A stretch of DNA of 64,000 nucleotides, from the NCBI RefSeq assembly GCF_001274895.1, contig NZ_CP006841.1:1426001-1490000 (forward strand), in the 5' to 3' direction. The translations under genes were made by a program, and so were the position numbers. The stretch's first letter is position 1; each line of letters opens with the position of its first letter. This document shows, piece by piece, positions 55,066 through 63,968 of this stretch. This DNA comes from Corynebacterium lactis RW2-5. GTDB lineage: Bacteria; Actinomycetota; Actinomycetes; Mycobacteriales; Mycobacteriaceae. The notes beneath the pieces were generated by a model. That model searched no databases. It was not told the origin of the DNA and saw only the letters and a program-made list of their open reading frames with translations.

Positions 55066-55725
55066 ATGAGTCGTGTTCTCCCGATTATCTATCTCGCGGT
55101 CGAGATTGCAGCCTTCATCGCCCTCGGGCGATGGATTGGCTTCGGCTGGGCCGTTCTTGTGGTGGCCGCACTGTTTGTCCTCGGTGTGATTTTCGCCGCC
55201 GTCGAGTTCAAGCGTATTTATCAGAAGTGGCTGCGCCGTACCTCCGTCACGCTGACGGAGTATGGCCAGTCTGATCCGCAGGAGGCTCTGAAGCGGTCGG
55301 CTGCCGGTGCCGGTACCTTTTTCGTGGACTCGGCAATCCTTCTAGTCGGATCGATTTTGCTGGCCCTGCCGGGTGTGGTGACCACCTTCGCGGGATTCCT
55401 CATGGTGCTCCCTCCGGTTCGCTGGGCTATTCGTAAGACTGGTTCCGCGTCAGTGCTGGGCTGGTTCCATAAGCAGGGCAGCCGCAGCATGACTATCGTG
55501 TCTCAGTACGGCGCGAACGGCTCAGCCGCTGGTGCCACAGGTGCCGCCGGAACTGCTGGTGGGTTCCCGGGTTTTCCGAATTTCTCCGACTTCAACTCCG
55601 CTGATTTCCCGCGCGACCGAGTAGTCCCGCCGGCCCCCGATAACGCCTGGGATGACAATCACGACAATCACCGTGACCAAGGCCCCGAGGGCACTGACGG
55701 ACGTCCCGGGGAGAACTCTCAGTAG
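55066..55725 (+). CDS. fxsA: FxsA family membrane protein
   Basis: 219 residues with about four hydrophobic segments (VLPIIYLAVEIAAFIALGRWIGFGWAVLVVAALFVLGVIF, then SAILLVGSILLALPGVVTTFAGFLMVLPP) and the family block FLMVLPPVRWAIRK. The C-terminal ~70 residues are Gly/Asp/Asn-rich and cytoplasmic. E. coli FxsA relieves exclusion of phage T7, but its normal role is unknown. The ATG at 55066 is chosen by TAGTCT-N7 spacing over a GTG at 55060. It is followed by lnt with 2 bp between, so it is in one transcript with lnt and ppm1. Confidence 0.9.
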   Translation: MSRVLPIIYLAVEIAAFIALGRWIGFGWAVLVVAALFVLGVIFAAVEFKRIYQKWLRRTSVTLTEYGQSDPQEALKRSAAGAGTFFVDSAILLVGSILLALPGVVTTFAGFLMVLPPVRWAIRKTGSASVLGWFHKQGSRSMTIVSQYGANGSAAGATGAAGTAGGFPGFPNFSDFNSADFPRDRVVPPAPDNAWDDNHDNHRDQGPEGTDGRPGENSQ

Positions 55726-55727
55726 AG

Positions 55728-57332
55728 ATGCCACGAATTCTTCTTCCCGCGCTGGCCGCGGTCGCCGGTGCTCTCCAATTCCTCAGCTATGAGCCGACCG
55801 GCTGGTGGTTCGCCGCTTGGGCCGGGCTCGCGCTGTTTTTCTTCGCACTGCTGCGCACGCCCACGTGGCGGATGAGCCTGCTGGTCGGCTTCGCCTGGGG
55901 CACTTCCACCGCGCTGTTCTCGCTACCGTGGATTGGATCCTTCGTAGGTTATTTCCCGTACGTCGCGCTCAGCGTCGTCCTCGGTCTGTTGTCCATGCCC
56001 GCATCCTGGGCAATCTGGCGCGTGGGTCACTCCAACTTGCCGATGGGGCTTCGCCTACCCGGCATGGCCGCGCTGCTGGTGGCGGGGGAGGCGCTCCTGC
56101 AGCGCTGGCCCTTCGGCGGCTTCCCATGGCTGCGCGTGGCGTGGGGGCAGGTCGACGGGCCTTTGGCGCCGGCCGTGGCGTTGGGCGGCACTGCCGCAGT
56201 GTCCTTCCTGACCGCGCTTGTAGCAGTCGGCCTGGTCGCGTTGGCCGGAAAGAAGCTTCTCGCAGGTATTAGCCTTATGGCCTGCGCGCTTGTGGCGGGG
56301 TCGGCTCTGCCTTTGCTGCAGCCGGTTCCGGAGGCGTCTGCCGACGCGCAGACCCGCGTCGCTGTAATCCAGGGCAATGTCCCACGTTTGGGCCTGGGGT
56401 TTAACGCTCAGCGCCGCGCTGTCCTGCAAAACCACGCCGACGCAACCGCCGAACTTGCAGAGCAGGTCCGAGATGGCAAGGCCGAACAGCCCGACGTCGT
56501 GGTCTGGCCCGAGAATTCCTCCGATGTGAGCCCGTTTACCGATTCGCAGGCCGCCCGCATTATTGACGAGGCCGCGGTCAATATCGGCGCACCCATCGTC
56601 GTCGGCACTTTCACCTACGACAATGGCACGCAGAACACAATGGTCATCTGGGACCCGAAGCAAGGCCCGACCGACCGACACGAAAAGATCTACCTCCAGC
56701 CTTTCGGCGAAACCATGCCGTTTCGAGACCTGCTCCGCCACGTCTCCGCGATGGTGGACCGTGCCGGAAACATGACTCCAGGCGACGGTAACGCTGTAGT
56801 GACGACATCTCCGAAAGCCACCGGTGGCACCTCTAGCTCCGCCGATGCCCAGACCACGGGCGCCCTAACCTCGGGTGCGTCGCCGCTAAAGACGGTGAAG
56901 CTGGGGCTCGCGACCTGCTACGAGGTCGTCTTCGACGGCGCCTACCGAAACGCGGTCGACCACGGGGCAACGATGCTGGCCACTCCCACTAACAATGCCA
57001 CCTTTGGGTTCACGGATATGACCTACCAACAGCTCGCCATGAGCCGCATGCGCGCCATGGAGTTCCAGCGCTCGACGTTGGTCGCTGCAACGAGTGGTGT
57101 CAGCGCGATTATCGACGCGCACGGAGACGTCGTAAAGCAGAGCGAAATCTTCGAACGAAAGGTGCTCACTGCGACGCTGCCGCAGTACGAGCACAAGACC
57201 ATCGCGGCACGGTTCGGCCTATGGATTGAGGTTGCGATAGTCGCGTTCGGTATTGTTTGTTTAGTTGGTGCATTTTTGCGCCATCAACCCCGAGTTTGCC
57301 GAATCCGGAAGCAATCGGAAGTCATCCACTAA
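55728..57332 (+). CDS. lnt: Apolipoprotein N-acyltransferase
   Basis: 534-residue membrane enzyme that adds the third acyl chain to lipoproteins. Six or so N-terminal helices are followed by a nitrilase-like domain from about 205 (RVAVIQGNVPRLGLGFN). The catalytic triad is seen: Glu in VVWPENSSD (~262), Lys in EKIYLQPFGE (~320), Cys in LATCYEVVF (~397). A Ser/Thr/Ala-rich insertion lies at ~355-385. It is separate from ppm1, whereas these are one protein in M. tuberculosis. A last membrane helix closes the protein. Confidence 0.95.
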   Translation: MPRILLPALAAVAGALQFLSYEPTGWWFAAWAGLALFFFALLRTPTWRMSLLVGFAWGTSTALFSLPWIGSFVGYFPYVALSVVLGLLSMPASWAIWRVGHSNLPMGLRLPGMAALLVAGEALLQRWPFGGFPWLRVAWGQVDGPLAPAVALGGTAAVSFLTALVAVGLVALAGKKLLAGISLMACALVAGSALPLLQPVPEASADAQTRVAVIQGNVPRLGLGFNAQRRAVLQNHADATAELAEQVRDGKAEQPDVVVWPENSSDVSPFTDSQAARIIDEAAVNIGAPIVVGTFTYDNGTQNTMVIWDPKQGPTDRHEKIYLQPFGETMPFRDLLRHVSAMVDRAGNMTPGDGNAVVTTSPKATGGTSSSADAQTTGALTSGASPLKTVKLGLATCYEVVFDGAYRNAVDHGATMLATPTNNATFGFTDMTYQQLAMSRMRAMEFQRSTLVAATSGVSAIIDAHGDVVKQSEIFERKVLTATLPQYEHKTIAARFGLWIEVAIVAFGIVCLVGAFLRHQPRVCRIRKQSEVIH

Positions 57333-57344
57333 GGAGAATCACGA

Positions 57345-58160
57345 GTGACTGCCCTGAACGAGTCCACGCTGGTTGTCATCCCGACCTTCAACGAGCGGGA
57401 GAACCTCCCCGGCGTCATCGCGCGACTGCGCGCCGCCGAGCCGAAGGTTCACATCTTGGTGGTAGACGATTCCTCGCCGGACGGCACGGGCGAGCTCGCC
57501 GATGAAATCGCGGCGGCCGACACCGCAGATAACGGTGGGGAAGAGCACATCTTTGTCATGCACCGCGAAGGCAAGGGCGGCCTGTGGGGCGCCTACCGCG
57601 CGGGCTTCGCATGGGGTCTCGAACGCAACTATCAGGTACTCTGCGAGATGGATGCCGACGGCTCCCACGCGCCTGAGCAGTTCCACCTACTCCTGGAAAA
57701 GCTGGAGGCCGGCGCCGACCTGGTGATTGGCTCTCGCTACGTTCCGGGTGGAAAGACCGTCAACTGGCCGATGACCCGCCAGATTCTTTCGCGCGGCGGC
57801 AATATCTACATCTCGCTGGCGCTCGGCGCGGGTATCTCCGACATCACCGCTGGCTACCGCGCTTACCGACGTGAAGTGCTGGAAACCCTCGATCTGGAGA
57901 ATATCGGCAAGGCTGCTTACCTTTTCCAGACCGAGCTTGCTTGGGAGGCGGTCCAGGCCGGTTTCGCGGTCGAGGAGGTTCCGATTACCTTCACAGAGCG
58001 CGAGCATGGCGAGTCCAAGATGGACAGCAGCTTCGTCAAGCAGTCACTGCTGCAGGTTACGAAGTGGGGTGCGAAGCACCGCGCTAACCAGGTCAAGGAT
58101 ATCGCCACGGAGTTCGGCCGACTGGCTAAGCACGAAGTCGAGCAGCGGTTCCGAAAGTAG
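57345..58160 (+). CDS. ppm1: Polyprenol monophosphomannose synthase
   Basis: 271-residue GT2 glycosyltransferase that moves mannose from GDP-mannose to polyprenyl phosphate, making the donor for lipomannan/lipoarabinomannan elongation and protein O-mannosylation. The GT-A start is [19 protein letters not shown], with DDSSPDGT (DXD-like), [12 protein letters not shown] (catalytic DADG), and [13 protein letters not shown]. No membrane domain is attached, so it probably works with Lnt, as reported for the split proteins of C. glutamicum. AAGGAG precedes the GTG. Its 3' end overlaps the convergent protease by 35 bp. Confidence 0.95.
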   Translation: MTALNESTLVVIPTFNERENLPGVIARLRAAEPKVHILVVDDSSPDGTGELADEIAAADTADNGGEEHIFVMHREGKGGLWGAYRAGFAWGLERNYQVLCEMDADGSHAPEQFHLLLEKLEAGADLVIGSRYVPGGKTVNWPMTRQILSRGGNIYISLALGAGISDITAGYRAYRREVLETLDLENIGKAAYLFQTELAWEAVQAGFAVEEVPITFTEREHGESKMDSSFVKQSLLQVTKWGAKHRANQVKDIATEFGRLAKHEVEQRFRK

Positions 58161-59082
58161 CCCCGCGGCGCCAATACGGCGCCACTACGTTGCCGGTTTT
58201 CCGGGCTTGTCGTCCCAGGATGACAGAAACGATGATAAGCACAATCGGCACGATAATGCTGGCCTCGACGCCGAAGGCACCGCCAGAGATGAGTTCCGGC
58301 CCCGTCGCATGCGTGACGAGCAGGCCGGAACTTTCGTTTCCGGACACTGGGATTCCGTAGACGATTCCCTGCACGGCATTCCATGCGACGTGGATGCCGA
58401 TGCAGATCCACAGGTTGCGCGTGAGCATATAGACGATGGGGAAGAGCAACCCCGCGGAGGCCGCGATAGAGACCACACTCAGCAACGTCGCGTTGGTGTT
58501 ACCGGCGTGGGCGAGGCCGAATAGCGCGCCGCTGAGGATTACCGCGCCCCAGGAGCCAATCAGCTCCTCCGCGAGCCGGAAGAGCACGCCGCGGGTGACG
58601 ATCTCTTCGAAAATTCCCGCAAAGACAGCAATCTGGACCAAAACGTTTGGCCAGTCTTCAGGGTATCCCGTTCCATCGAAGGAGATTCCGCCGAGAATCC
58701 AGATGAAGCCGACGATGACGCTAAACAGGACGGCACCCACAACTAGGCCAACTACCGCGCCGACGACAGCCCCACGGGTCAGCTCGGTGACGGGCCGCTT
58801 CTCCGCAATTCGAACTGTGAGGTAGTAGGCGAGTACTACAGCGATGAGAACCGGAATCATGCCAATGCTGTTTTCCGTCTGCGTCGGCTGTCCGTCTGGG
58901 CCCGGTTCCATTGTTGGCAGCGGTAAGCGCAATATCAGCGTGAACAGCGCAAAAAGTACAAAAAAGTACAGCAACCGCATAAGCGGGTGCTGTACCCATT
59001 GGCGCTTTTTCTGCCCAGAGTCTCCGACTTGCCCTGCCTGAGTTTCCACCGGGGTTACAGATTTCTCGGAAGCGTCTGTCAT
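58126..59082 (-). CDS. CPBP family intramembrane metalloprotease
   Basis: 318 residues, multi-pass membrane protein of the CAAX/Abi (CPBP) family. The three active-site motifs are intact: EEIVTRG (E-E-x3-R, ~176-182), [12 protein letters not shown] (F-x3-H), and [13 protein letters not shown] (H-x3-N). The N-terminal ~45 residues are hydrophilic. The ATG at 59082 has GGGAG closely upstream; the frame to 59133 is not needed. It overlaps ppm1 by 35 bp tail-to-tail. CPBP proteins process or protect against small peptides and prenylated proteins; the substrate is unknown. Confidence 0.9.
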   Translation of the reverse strand: MTDASEKSVTPVETQAGQVGDSGQKKRQWVQHPLMRLLYFFVLFALFTLILRLPLPTMEPGPDGQPTQTENSIGMIPVLIAVVLAYYLTVRIAEKRPVTELTRGAVVGAVVGLVVGAVLFSVIVGFIWILGGISFDGTGYPEDWPNVLVQIAVFAGIFEEIVTRGVLFRLAEELIGSWGAVILSGALFGLAHAGNTNATLLSVVSIAASAGLLFPIVYMLTRNLWICIGIHVAWNAVQGIVYGIPVSGNESSGLLVTHATGPELISGGAFGVEASIIVPIVLIIVSVILGRQARKTGNVVAPYWRRGATFGTAARLRA

Positions 59083-59140
59083 GGCTCCCCAGTGTACCCA
59101 GGACTCGAAACTCGGACCGAGCCGGAGACTCAAACGCGAG

Positions 59141-59536
59141 TTAGGCGTTCTGAGCTGCCTCGGCCTCTTCTGCTTCCTTCTGGGCCTTTAGCAGACGGGC
59201 TGCGTTACGACGGCGCTTGCGTAGCAGCTCAACGCGCTCTTCGAGGAGAACATCGAGCTCATCGATCGAACGGCGCTCGCGCAGCATATCCCAGTGGGTA
59301 CGCGGCGGCTTGACCGGCTTCGCCTCGGTACCTTCGCCCTCGATGAGCTTGCCAACCTGGCCGTTTTTGCACAGCCACTCGCCGGGAAGCTCCGCGTCGT
59401 CCGCGAACGGAACCTCGAAGACCTCACCGCTTTCAGTCTGGTACTTCACCATCATTCGTGGTGCGAGGTCGTGATCGCGATCCGTCTCGTAAGAAACGGC
59501 ACCCATGCGGCTGCCACGAAGAACTCGATCTGCCAT
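59141..59536 (-). CDS. rbpA: RNA polymerase-binding protein RbpA
   Basis: 131-residue actinobacterial transcription factor that binds the principal sigma factors and stabilises the open promoter complex. ADRVLRGSRMGAVSYETD opens the protein, and the region FADDAELPGEWLCKNGQ and the basic C-terminal sigma-interacting domain with HWDMLRERRSIDELDVLLEER match the family. The ATG at 59536 begins the true N-terminus; a longer open frame from 59611 is not supported. A charged Ala/Glu tail ends the protein. Confidence 0.96.
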   Translation of the reverse strand: MADRVLRGSRMGAVSYETDRDHDLAPRMMVKYQTESGEVFEVPFADDAELPGEWLCKNGQVGKLIEGEGTEAKPVKPPRTHWDMLRERRSIDELDVLLEERVELLRKRRRNAARLLKAQKEAEEAEAAQNA

Positions 59537-59627
59537 GTGGAACGTGCCCCCTTCGGTATAGATAGCCCTTTGACTTAAAAAGCTAGACCACTCATTATAA
59601 CGACTATTCATCTACTCGTGCCATAAT

Positions 59628-59641
59628 CGTCACTTGTGACG
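59628..59641. promoter_or_regulatory. Palindrome CGTCACTTGTGACG over the zinc-ribbon gene start
   Basis: A perfect 14-bp palindrome with 6-bp arms overlaps the GTG start at 59636 and follows CATAAT (59622-59627). The related GTCACTGTGAC sits beside CATAAT at 60778-60793. The position over the start suggests an operator. It is a candidate only. Confidence 0.4.
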
Positions 59642-59998
59642 GATAAGACGATTGCCCATTGCCAGTGGTGCGGCCGCGAAATGGAGGTCTCCGCCCGCGG
59701 GCGGCGCCGCAAGTTTTGCAGCCAGGCCTGCCGTCAGAGGTCATACGAAAAGCGCGCCGGCGTGGCCAAAGGCGCGTCAATTCCCATCGCCGCTCGCCTC
59801 GATTCATCTCCGGGCAAGGCCGCATGCACAGGCAAGGGGAGTGTCGAGCAGCGGATCGGGGATGGGCTCTTCGAAGTCCGCTGCCTCGCCGAAGACCTCA
59901 ACCAAGCGCTTGCCGACGACATGGGCGCCGACGTTCTCGGTCAGATTGCAGCGGAACTAATAGTGAAAACTAGCGAAGTCGAGCGCCTGCTTCCATAG
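59636..59998 (+). CDS. Small zinc-ribbon protein of unknown function
   Basis: 120 residues. The N-terminus holds HCQWCGREMEVS and KFCSQACRQRSYEKR, giving a C-x2-C ... C-x3-C zinc site followed by a basic helix, as in small nucleic-acid-binding proteins. The C-terminal half is acidic and helical (DLNQALADDMGADVLGQIAAELIVKTSEVERLL). It is divergent from rbpA. The gene next to rbpA in M. tuberculosis has a similar C-x2-C, C-x3-C head as I recall it. The start is the GTG at 59636, inside a palindrome. The function is unknown. Confidence 0.8.
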   Translation: MTDKTIAHCQWCGREMEVSARGRRRKFCSQACRQRSYEKRAGVAKGASIPIAARLDSSPGKAACTGKGSVEQRIGDGLFEVRCLAEDLNQALADDMGADVLGQIAAELIVKTSEVERLLP

Positions 59999-60012
59999 GA
60001 TTTTAAAAGGGT

Positions 60013-60018
60013 TAAGAT
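60013..60018 (+). promoter_or_regulatory. Putative -10 (TAAGAT) for leaderless yceI-like transcript
   Basis: TAAGAT, exactly 7 nt, then ATG at 60026. A weak AAAAGGG lies too far upstream to serve as a ribosome-binding site. Confidence 0.5.
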
Positions 60019-60025
60019 AGTCCGT

Positions 60026-60724
60026 ATGAATTCTGGCGCCCGGAAATCCGTCATAACGCTAATCGCTGTTGCAGTCGTTGCACTCGCTATCGTCATCGTC
60101 GGCCCGGTTTTGTACCGGGTTTTTACACACGAAGGTGTTCGCACCGGTGATTTCGATGCGGAGCAGCTAAAGCCGGCGTCAACCTCGGCGGAGGGCGATT
60201 GGAAAATTATCGGCGGGGATGACTCGAAGAATACTTCGGTGGGGTTCACCTTCAACGAGGTTCTTCCGGGCAGCCGCCGCACAACTTCCGCATCGACCCA
60301 CAATGTCACGGGTGATATGACTGTCAAGGGCAAAAACCTCGAAGAGGCAACGATTGTAGTTGACATGGCAACACTCAATAGTGATATTGAGGTACGCGAT
60401 GTCAACGTGCGCAACAAGATCCTCAACGTCGACCAGTATCCCGAGGCCAAATTCGAACTAACCAAGCCTCTGGACATTTCGAGCATCCCAGACTCAGGCA
60501 AGCGAGTTCCAATCGAGATTCCCGGACGGCTGACCATCCGCGGCGTAAGCAACGACGTCACCGTGCCAATGCAGGCAGCGCGCACGGATGACCTAGTCTT
60601 GCTGTCGGGCAATCTGAAGATTAACCGCGAGGACTACAACGTGCTTTCCCCAGAGTTCGTTGCCGCGAAGATTGCCGACGAGGGCGAGTTAAACCTGCGA
60701 ATCGTCGCACGAAAGCAGCAGTAA
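60026..60724 (+). CDS. YceI family protein with N-terminal membrane anchor
   Basis: 232 residues. One membrane segment (VITLIAVAVVALAIVIVGPVLYRVF) is followed by a YceI lipocalin-like barrel: WKIIGGDDSKNTSVGFTFNE, then ATIVVDMATLNSDIEVRDVNVRNKILNVDQYPEAKFELTKPL and RLTIRGVSNDVTVPMQAA. YceI barrels bind isoprenoid or other lipids and are usually exported. Here the anchor would leave the barrel on the outer face. It is 28 bp after the zinc-ribbon gene. Confidence 0.9.
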   Translation: MNSGARKSVITLIAVAVVALAIVIVGPVLYRVFTHEGVRTGDFDAEQLKPASTSAEGDWKIIGGDDSKNTSVGFTFNEVLPGSRRTTSASTHNVTGDMTVKGKNLEEATIVVDMATLNSDIEVRDVNVRNKILNVDQYPEAKFELTKPLDISSIPDSGKRVPIEIPGRLTIRGVSNDVTVPMQAARTDDLVLLSGNLKINREDYNVLSPEFVAAKIADEGELNLRIVARKQQ

Positions 60725-60777
60725 TTTTTCGTCCATTCGATTCACGCCCCGGCCAGTGGTTTTAACTACACATTTTC

Positions 60778-60793
60778 GTCACTGTGACATAAT
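60778..60793 (+). promoter_or_regulatory. Promoter of the small membrane gene with palindromic box
   Basis: GTCACTGTGAC (60778-60788) is a palindrome directly joined to CATAAT (60788-60793), a good -10. The transcription start would be near 60800, about 50 nt before the ATG at 60852. Confidence 0.45.
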
Positions 60794-60851
60794 GGTGTGA
60801 TTCAACAGAACCTTCAAACCAAGCCGCCAAGAGTGCAGATTGGGGACGTTT

Positions 60852-61073
60852 ATGAACACTTACGAGGCAATGCTCCTTGCGCGAAAGTTGCGCATGGTCT
60901 TACTTATCGCGTTCATCACATTCGTCGCATACAAGGGCGTGTGGTGGCTCGTCGCCGTCGGAGTATTTCTAATCGGCATGACACTATGGCAAAACAAGCG
61001 CTTGCGCGAAGAGATCGCAGTGCGCAATGCCGAGGAGACAACATCGGCGAATCACGACGAGCCGAAGCATTAA
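60852..61073 (+). CDS. Small membrane protein of unknown function
   Basis: 73 residues with two hydrophobic segments (MVLLIAFITFVAYKGVWWLVAVGVFLIGMTLW) and a charged C-terminus (NKRLREEIAVRNAEETTSANHDEPKH). GGGGA lies six bases before the ATG at 60852; an upstream in-frame TTG at 60840 is less likely. It has its own promoter-like sequence. No family is recognised. Confidence 0.6.
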   Translation: MNTYEAMLLARKLRMVLLIAFITFVAYKGVWWLVAVGVFLIGMTLWQNKRLREEIAVRNAEETTSANHDEPKH

Positions 61074-61483
61074 AAAAACAACAGGCGCTTGCAAACCAGA
61101 CCGAAGACGCCAGGCACGCACAGTATAGTTGCGCGCAGCTCTGCAAACCGACTCGGCTAATTAATCATTAATCCATGCAGGCCACACGGCCACTATTGAT
61201 ATTTGGCCGATAATATACATTATGACATTCTGGCCGTAGGGCTTCGCTTCCCGTCGGGTTCCGTCGCGCTCGAGGTTGTTAGCCCGGGAACCATCTCCAT
61301 TACCCCAAAGCCTGAGAAGTCATATAGAAAACCTGCTTCGGAATCGACGATTGAATGTTTGACCTATAACATCGTGGACATGCCTGAACACTCAGACGAT
61401 CATCAGCCCTCCGAGGAATACCGAAGTTTGGTTTTCCCCAATTCCAGCGAAGTCAGCAATGCCAGCGTCGTCGGTGATGCCGG
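61074..61483. other. 410-bp gap upstream of the CNNM/CBS genes
   Basis: No convincing gene is seen. A TTG-started open frame at 61203-61490 overlaps the next gene, lacks a ribosome-binding site and has unremarkable composition. TTGATA at 61196-61201 followed by TAATATACATTATG looks like a promoter, which would give a 5' leader of about 250 nt. GGCCACACGGCC (61180-61191) is a small palindrome. No known riboswitch class was recognised. Confidence 0.4.
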
Positions 61484-62839
61484 GTGCTAGTTTCGGCCCT
61501 CATCGTCCTCATCGTATTTCTTCTCCTTGTACTGGCTAACGCCATCTTCGTTGCAGTCGAGTTTTCCTATCTGACTGTTAACCGCAATGACGTCCAGCGG
61601 GCCGCCGAATCCGGCTCGCGCTCGGCACAGCTGGTTGACCGCGCACTATCGCGCACATCCACGAACCTCTCTGGGGCGCAGCTGGGTATCACCGTCACCA
61701 GCCTGGTTGCGGGTTTTCTCACGGGGCCATCACTCGGTGTCCTCCTCGGTGCCGCATTCGGCGCGACGGGCGCATCCCCTGCACTCCTCACCGCGGCCGG
61801 CACAACAGGCGCATTCATCATCGCGACCTTTACCCAGATGGTATTCGGCGAATTGGTGCCCAAGAACTGGGCGATCGCCCAGCCACAGCGCGTCGCTAAC
61901 CTGGTCGTACGCCCGCAGAACCTGTTTATGATCGGTTTCGGCTGGCTCGTGTGGCTTCTTAACGGTTCAGCAAACTGGATTCTGAAGAAGTTGGGCTTCG
62001 AGACCGAGGAGGAAGTCGCCAGCGCGCGTACGGCCGAGGAACTCCGCGCCGTTGTCACGCGATCTGGCGATGAGGGCACTATCGATCCACACACGGCCGA
62101 GCTGGTGGCCCGCTCGATTGAGTTCGGCAACCGAACCGCGGCGGATGTCATGACTCCCCGACCACAGGTGATTTTCGTCTCTGACCAGTCTGTTTCCGAT
62201 ATGTTGGCGATCGTCGCGGAGTCCGGGCATGCGCGTTTTCCCGTGATGGGTGACGGCGTCGACGACATCCGCGGCGTCATCCACTACACGGATTTGCTCT
62301 CTGTGGAGTTCGACAAGCGCGCCTCAACACCAGCAGCGAGCCTCGCCAAGGAGGTACTCGTGGTCAATGACTCGACCACGCTCGATCCGCTTATGCGGCG
62401 CCTGCGCGAAAACGTGCACCAATTCGCCGTGGTCGTCGACGAATACGGCGGAACCGACGGCATTGTCACACTCGAAGACCTGGTCGAGGAAATCATCGGC
62501 GAGATTGACGACGAGCAGGATGACCGTTCCAAGCTCTTCTCGCGACTAGGCTCGGATACCGTTATTATCTCCGGCCTGATGCGCCCTGACGAACTGGGTG
62601 ACATCCTAGACCTGATCCTGCCGGAGGGCGAAGAATCCGACACCATCGGCGGCTTCATCACCGAACAGCTCGACCGAATGCCGCGCTTTGGAGATACGGT
62701 CACAGTCGAAGCGACCGATCACGAAAACAAGGACGACCAGGACCTGCCCACCGTGGCTCGAGTCGTCTTCCGAGTCGAGCGTATGGCCCGACACCGTGTC
62801 GGCCGGATCCGCGTTCACGTCGACAGGCAGGAGGTCTAA
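61484..62839 (+). CDS. CNNM/CBS-pair membrane protein (CorC/HlyC-like), first
   Basis: 451 residues. A DUF21/CNNM transmembrane domain (about 1-190; [29 protein letters not shown]) is followed by a CBS pair ([36 protein letters not shown] and [26 protein letters not shown]) and a CorC/HlyC-associated domain from about 355. The TM motif EF...GELVPK is typical of divalent-cation (Mg/Co) transport or regulation. The GTG at 61484 is the only reasonable start. It forms an operon with the second copy, 5 bp apart. Old annotation as hemolysin is not supported. Confidence 0.92.
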   Translation: MLVSALIVLIVFLLLVLANAIFVAVEFSYLTVNRNDVQRAAESGSRSAQLVDRALSRTSTNLSGAQLGITVTSLVAGFLTGPSLGVLLGAAFGATGASPALLTAAGTTGAFIIATFTQMVFGELVPKNWAIAQPQRVANLVVRPQNLFMIGFGWLVWLLNGSANWILKKLGFETEEEVASARTAEELRAVVTRSGDEGTIDPHTAELVARSIEFGNRTAADVMTPRPQVIFVSDQSVSDMLAIVAESGHARFPVMGDGVDDIRGVIHYTDLLSVEFDKRASTPAASLAKEVLVVNDSTTLDPLMRRLRENVHQFAVVVDEYGGTDGIVTLEDLVEEIIGEIDDEQDDRSKLFSRLGSDTVIISGLMRPDELGDILDLILPEGEESDTIGGFITEQLDRMPRFGDTVTVEATDHENKDDQDLPTVARVVFRVERMARHRVGRIRVHVDRQEV

Positions 62840-62844
62840 CCGCT

Positions 62845-63960
62845 ATGTCCACTCCAACATCACTCATCGCCCTCCTTGTCCTGCTTGCCCTGAACGCCTA
62901 CTTTGTCGCAGCGGAGTTCGCGATGGTCTCGGCACGCCGCGACCAGGTCGAACCCGAGGCCGTCGACGGCTCGGTCGGTGCCAAGTACGCACTGCGCGGC
63001 ATCGAAAACGTATCCATCTCTCTGGCCGCTACGCAATTGGGCATCACCGCCTGTTCCCTCCTAATCGGCGCGGTCGGCGAACCCGCCATTGCCCACCTCT
63101 TCGAACCCTACGTCGTCGAGCTAGGGCTCCCAGAGGGCGCGGCCCACGTCGTTGCGCTAGCGTTCGCCCTGCTCATCGTAACCTTCCTTCATATGGTTGT
63201 CGGGGAGATGGTGCCGAAGAACATCGCAATCTCCTCACCCACTCCCACCGCGAAGTTCGTGGCTATCCCCCTGCACTTCACAGTGCTTTTGCTGCGCCCG
63301 GTGATCTGGGCGATGAACACCACCGCGAATTTCGTGGTGCGCAAGGTATTCGGCGCCACGCCAAAGGACGAGGTCGATTCCTCCTTCACCTCTAGCCAGG
63401 TCCAGGACTTCGTCGCCGAGTCCGGCCGCCAGGGCCTACTCGACAACGACGAACTCGCCCTGCTCCACAAAGCCCTCGGCTTCGAGCACCTCACCGCCGC
63501 CGACGTGGTTATGCGGCCGGAGTCGCTTGTCACTGTCGCCCCCTCCGCGACCGTGGCCGAGGTCGAGGCTCTGTGCGCCTCCACCCAGTTCTCCCGCTTC
63601 CCCGTCCTGTCCGGCCCACTTCCCGACGGCCTGCAGGGCTACATCCACGTCAAGGATCTTCTCTCGCTTGCCGACGACGCCCGCGACCGACCAATCCCAG
63701 CCGAGCTCGTGCGCGAACCGGCCATCGTCCGGGCCGATGAAAAACTGCAAAAGGTAGTTCGCATCATGCAGCGCGAGCAGGCCCACTTTGCCCTGGTCAC
63801 GGGAATGGGCGAGGGCTCTGGCGTGGGATCAGGCGCGGGCACCGGGGCCAGTGCGGAGTCGAGTGAAGACAAGAAAAACGCGGTTGCCGTGCTCGGCATC
63901 ATCGCGTTGGAAGACGTGCTCGAAGAACTCGTCGGCGAAGTCCGAGAGGCAACCGCGTAA
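62845..63960 (+). CDS. CNNM/CBS-pair membrane protein, second, shorter
   Basis: 371 residues. The CNNM domain (LNAYFVAAEFAMVSARRDQVE, HMVVGEMVPKNIAISSP) is followed by one CBS pair (MRPESLVTVAPSATVAEV and LEDVLEELVGEV at the end). It has no CorC/HlyC-associated C-terminal domain, unlike the preceding protein. A Gly/Ser-rich insertion (GMGEGSGVGSGAGTGASAESSE, ~320-341) lies in the second CBS. The two tandem proteins probably work together. The start ATG follows the first stop by 5 bp. Confidence 0.92.
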   Translation: MSTPTSLIALLVLLALNAYFVAAEFAMVSARRDQVEPEAVDGSVGAKYALRGIENVSISLAATQLGITACSLLIGAVGEPAIAHLFEPYVVELGLPEGAAHVVALAFALLIVTFLHMVVGEMVPKNIAISSPTPTAKFVAIPLHFTVLLLRPVIWAMNTTANFVVRKVFGATPKDEVDSSFTSSQVQDFVAESGRQGLLDNDELALLHKALGFEHLTAADVVMRPESLVTVAPSATVAEVEALCASTQFSRFPVLSGPLPDGLQGYIHVKDLLSLADDARDRPIPAELVREPAIVRADEKLQKVVRIMQREQAHFALVTGMGEGSGVGSGAGTGASAESSEDKKNAVAVLGIIALEDVLEELVGEVREATA

Positions 63961-63968
63961 AGCGAAAA

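Noticed and set aside
61203..61490. A TTG-started 95-codon open frame before the first CBS gene
   Set aside because: It has no ribosome-binding site, overlaps the next gene in another frame, and shows no family resemblance.
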